Source: Methanobacteriota archaeon
Lineage (GTDB): Archaea; Thermoproteota; Thermoprotei_A; Sulfolobales; Sulfolobaceae
DNA: 40,109 nucleotides
Assembly: GCA_017857195.1 (NCBI GenBank)
Contig: JAFMDM010000002.1
Location: 1-40,109, forward strand
Direction: 5' to 3'
The notes beneath the pieces were generated by a model. It ran no database searches and had not been told where the DNA came from. It saw only the letters and a list, made by a program, of their open reading frames with translations. Positions within the stretch are counted from its first letter, which is position 1. Each line of letters begins with the position of its first letter. Below, in pieces: positions 38,479-40,109 of the stretch. The translations under genes were made by a program, and so were the position numbers.

Positions 38479-40109
38479 TTACCTCACCCCAAGGAAGAGA
38501 ATTAAGAAAAGCAAGAATAGGACCACTATTCCAGCTCCATAAACAGCCACGTAGTCCCTTAGGACTTGGGTCTGTATTCCGTTGAATATCTTAGAGCCGG
38601 CGGAAGTAATCGAGGAGGGAAGTTTGTAATTTATCAAATTATCTAGCACCCCAGTCTCAAATCCCTTAAACACTAGTTCGGAGAACCTTCTATATCCCAT
38701 ACCTATGGCGTCAAAGGCTGGATTTATATACCAACCATAGTAGAAGAAGTTAATTATCCCACGTGTTATGTTATTACCATAGAGATCTACCTGACCGACA
38801 TAGAAAGCAAGGATAGCTATCGCTATCCCTACTAATCCTACAATGATTGAGCCAATATCGAGACCATAGATAGCATAGGATAGACTAAAAGTGGAAGAAA
38901 TGAAGTGATAAAGGCTATAGAAAGTCCCTCCAACCACGATAGATGCTAATACCAACAGCAGCGGCGAAACAATCATTATCCTAGAGGCCTCATGTTCTTC
39001 CACTTCCTCAGCTTTCCTCCAATTGAACGTCTTAAATACAAGCCTCATTATGTAGATGGAGCCTAGTAAGTCAAGCAGTAATGTGGCATAGAATAGTTCC
39101 GTACTAGCGGAAATGTTAGATATCACATCATGTCCCCAGAAGCCCAAAAGGAATGGAAAGTTGGCCAGGTTAAGAGCCGCAATAAGTTGGAGAACAAAAA
39201 CCACCGGGGCCTTTCTGTATAAATTGCGGAATGATGAGATATATCTATTTTCTGTTAGGTGTATGACATAGCCCGCATTCATAAAAAGGGAGGCCTTGTA
39301 AATTCCGTGTGCAATCATCTGGATTAGCCCTGCCACAATGCCTGCCACAAGTAGGGCGGGATTGCCAGTATAGAAGGATAAAAGACCCCCAAGGGAAGGA
39401 GCAAAGATCATAAGTGATATCTGGTCTGCCGTCGAGTTAGCCAAGATAAGCTTCTGTTCTCTAGCTACTAATGCGTTAAAACTAGCGTAAAAAGCAGTAA
39501 AAAGGGTCACGCCCACTGCTATCTCCATATAGAGGGCAGTTTGAGCACTGGCTAAATTCATGAAGGGATAAAACAGAAATGTTAACATGGCACCCAAATT
39601 GACCATAGTCGCTGCGTGTATCAACGCACTCACCGGAGTTGGTCCTGTCATAGCCGTAAGTAACCATTGAGTGAAGGGAAATTGTGCGCTCTTCGATAAA
39701 CCGCCAAGGAAAATGAAAAGCATTATGAGCCATGCAAATGAAGGATATCTGGACGGTAAGGAGGCCAAGAAGGTTACTAGTCCTCCTGAGGGGGAGGGAT
39801 ATAATAAAGTGGTTCCAGCAAATTGAGTGTGACTGGTAAGTAACACCAGGACACCTAAACCTGTGAGCATAGCTACATCTCCAATTCTGGTGAAAACTAA
39901 GGCCCGTATCCCGCTGATCGTCGGGAAGGAGAGATTCCTAATTCCAAATACCTTTCTGTCGAAGTCACCCACTACGTTTCTCTGATCGTCGTTTAGCCAG
40001 TAACTTATTAGTCCGTAGGAGGCAAGCCCCGTGCCTTCCCAACCGGCCATGAATAGAAGCAAGTTGTCTGAATAGATAACGGCCAACATTGATGCCACAA
40101 ATATGCTAA
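38479..40109 (-). CDS. nuoL: NADH-quinone oxidoreductase-type subunit L (NuoL), 5' end outside window
   Basis: The C-terminal ~543 residues of NuoL are present; the frame stays open beyond 40109. It reads (S-I-F-V-)ASMLAVIYSDNLLLFMAGWEGTGLASYGLISYW, FIFLGGLSKSAQFPFTQWLLTAMTGPTPVSALIHAATMVNLGAMLTF and VAREQKLILANSTADQISLMIF, all core antiporter motifs with the Lys and His of the proton channel. A long C-terminal extension with further membrane spans follows, as expected for the lateral helix of NuoL. The GTG at 40098 is internal, not the start. It forms the membrane arm with NuoN; the peripheral subunits other than NuoB are not in this window. Confidence 0.94.
   Translation of the reverse strand, partial: SIFVASMLAVIYSDNLLLFMAGWEGTGLASYGLISYWLNDDQRNVVGDFDRKVFGIRNLSFPTISGIRALVFTRIGDVAMLTGLGVLVLLTSHTQFAGTTLLYPSPSGGLVTFLASLPSRYPSFAWLIMLFIFLGGLSKSAQFPFTQWLLTAMTGPTPVSALIHAATMVNLGAMLTFLFYPFMNLASAQTALYMEIAVGVTLFTAFYASFNALVAREQKLILANSTADQISLMIFAPSLGGLLSFYTGNPALLVAGIVAGLIQMIAHGIYKASLFMNAGYVIHLTENRYISSFRNLYRKAPVVFVLQLIAALNLANFPFLLGFWGHDVISNISASTELFYATLLLDLLGSIYIMRLVFKTFNWRKAEEVEEHEASRIMIVSPLLLVLASIVVGGTFYSLYHFISSTFSLSYAIYGLDIGSIIVGLVGIAIAILAFYVGQVDLYGNNITRGIINFFYYGWYINPAFDAIGMGYRRFSELVFKGFETGVLDNLINYKLPSSITSAGSKIFNGIQTQVLRDYVAVYGAGIVVLFLLFLILFLGVR

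Noticed and set aside
1-40109. CRISPR array or cas genes
   Set aside because: No regularly spaced direct repeats and no Cas protein motifs were seen.

Overview
The window looks like a chromosomal segment of a thermoacidophilic crenarchaeon of the order Sulfolobales (Metallosphaera/Sulfolobus-like; the genus is an inference). Reasons: archaeal-only informational genes (RpoL, TFS, Csl4, L10e, Dph2, a Pcc1-like protein), a GHMP-type archaeal shikimate kinase, frequent GTG and TTG starts, TATA boxes about 25 nt upstream of apparently leaderless starts, a candidate archaeal C/D box sRNA, a GH57/GlgA glycogen locus and a membrane-arm complex I cluster.

Layout. 1-263: C-terminal end of a Rieske [2Fe-2S] protein. 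380-2131 (-): S9 prolyl-oligopeptidase-type peptidase, with a small inverted-repeat element (copy A, 2190-2329) just upstream. 2350-11662 (-): a tightly overlapping ten-gene operon, tktN-tktC-tyrA-aroF-aroB-aroE-aroC-aroK-aroA-aroD. It covers transketolase (which can supply erythrose 4-phosphate), DAHP synthase, the shikimate pathway to chorismate, and chorismate mutase/prephenate dehydrogenase. 12000-18056 (+): E1-like enzyme, membrane flippase-like protein, a Cdc45/RecJdbh-like protein, Pcc1-like, L10e, Dph2, Csl4, RpoL, an unknown protein and TFS.

18057-19777 is an accessory island on the 3' side of a tRNA-Arg(TCT) gene. It holds a decayed secreted/membrane protein gene broken by a stop and an 11-bp tandem duplication, a possible second remnant, and a vapBC toxin-antitoxin pair bracketed by copies B and C of the same small element as copy A. 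19829-22249 (+): a 56-aa small protein, a zinc-lobe MDR dehydrogenase and a glycerate 2-kinase. 22231-27164: an isolated nuoB, then glycogen synthase and a GH57 glucanotransferase/amylase (-), divergent from a sugar-phosphate nucleotidyltransferase (+) with only 35 nt between starts.

27165-32019 mixes non-coding DNA, a Q/P-rich zinc-ribbon protein, 5'-methylthioadenosine phosphorylase, an HD phosphohydrolase, an acetyltransferase, a small unannotated 59-aa gene, an AbrB-like 68-aa protein, palindromic operator-like sites and a well-formed C/D box sRNA candidate. 32020-36026 (+): a two-gene glutamate synthase in which the usual GltB domains are split and re-ordered (FMN/Fe-S + central in one protein; amidotransferase + GXGXG in the other). 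36052-40109 (-): nuoL (runs off the window), nuoN and inositol-1-phosphate synthase, closely coupled.

The least ordinary items are the three-copy MITE-like family with its vapBC-bracketing arrangement, the domain-shuffled glutamate synthase, the C/D sRNA, and three to four small genes or elements that length cut-offs miss.
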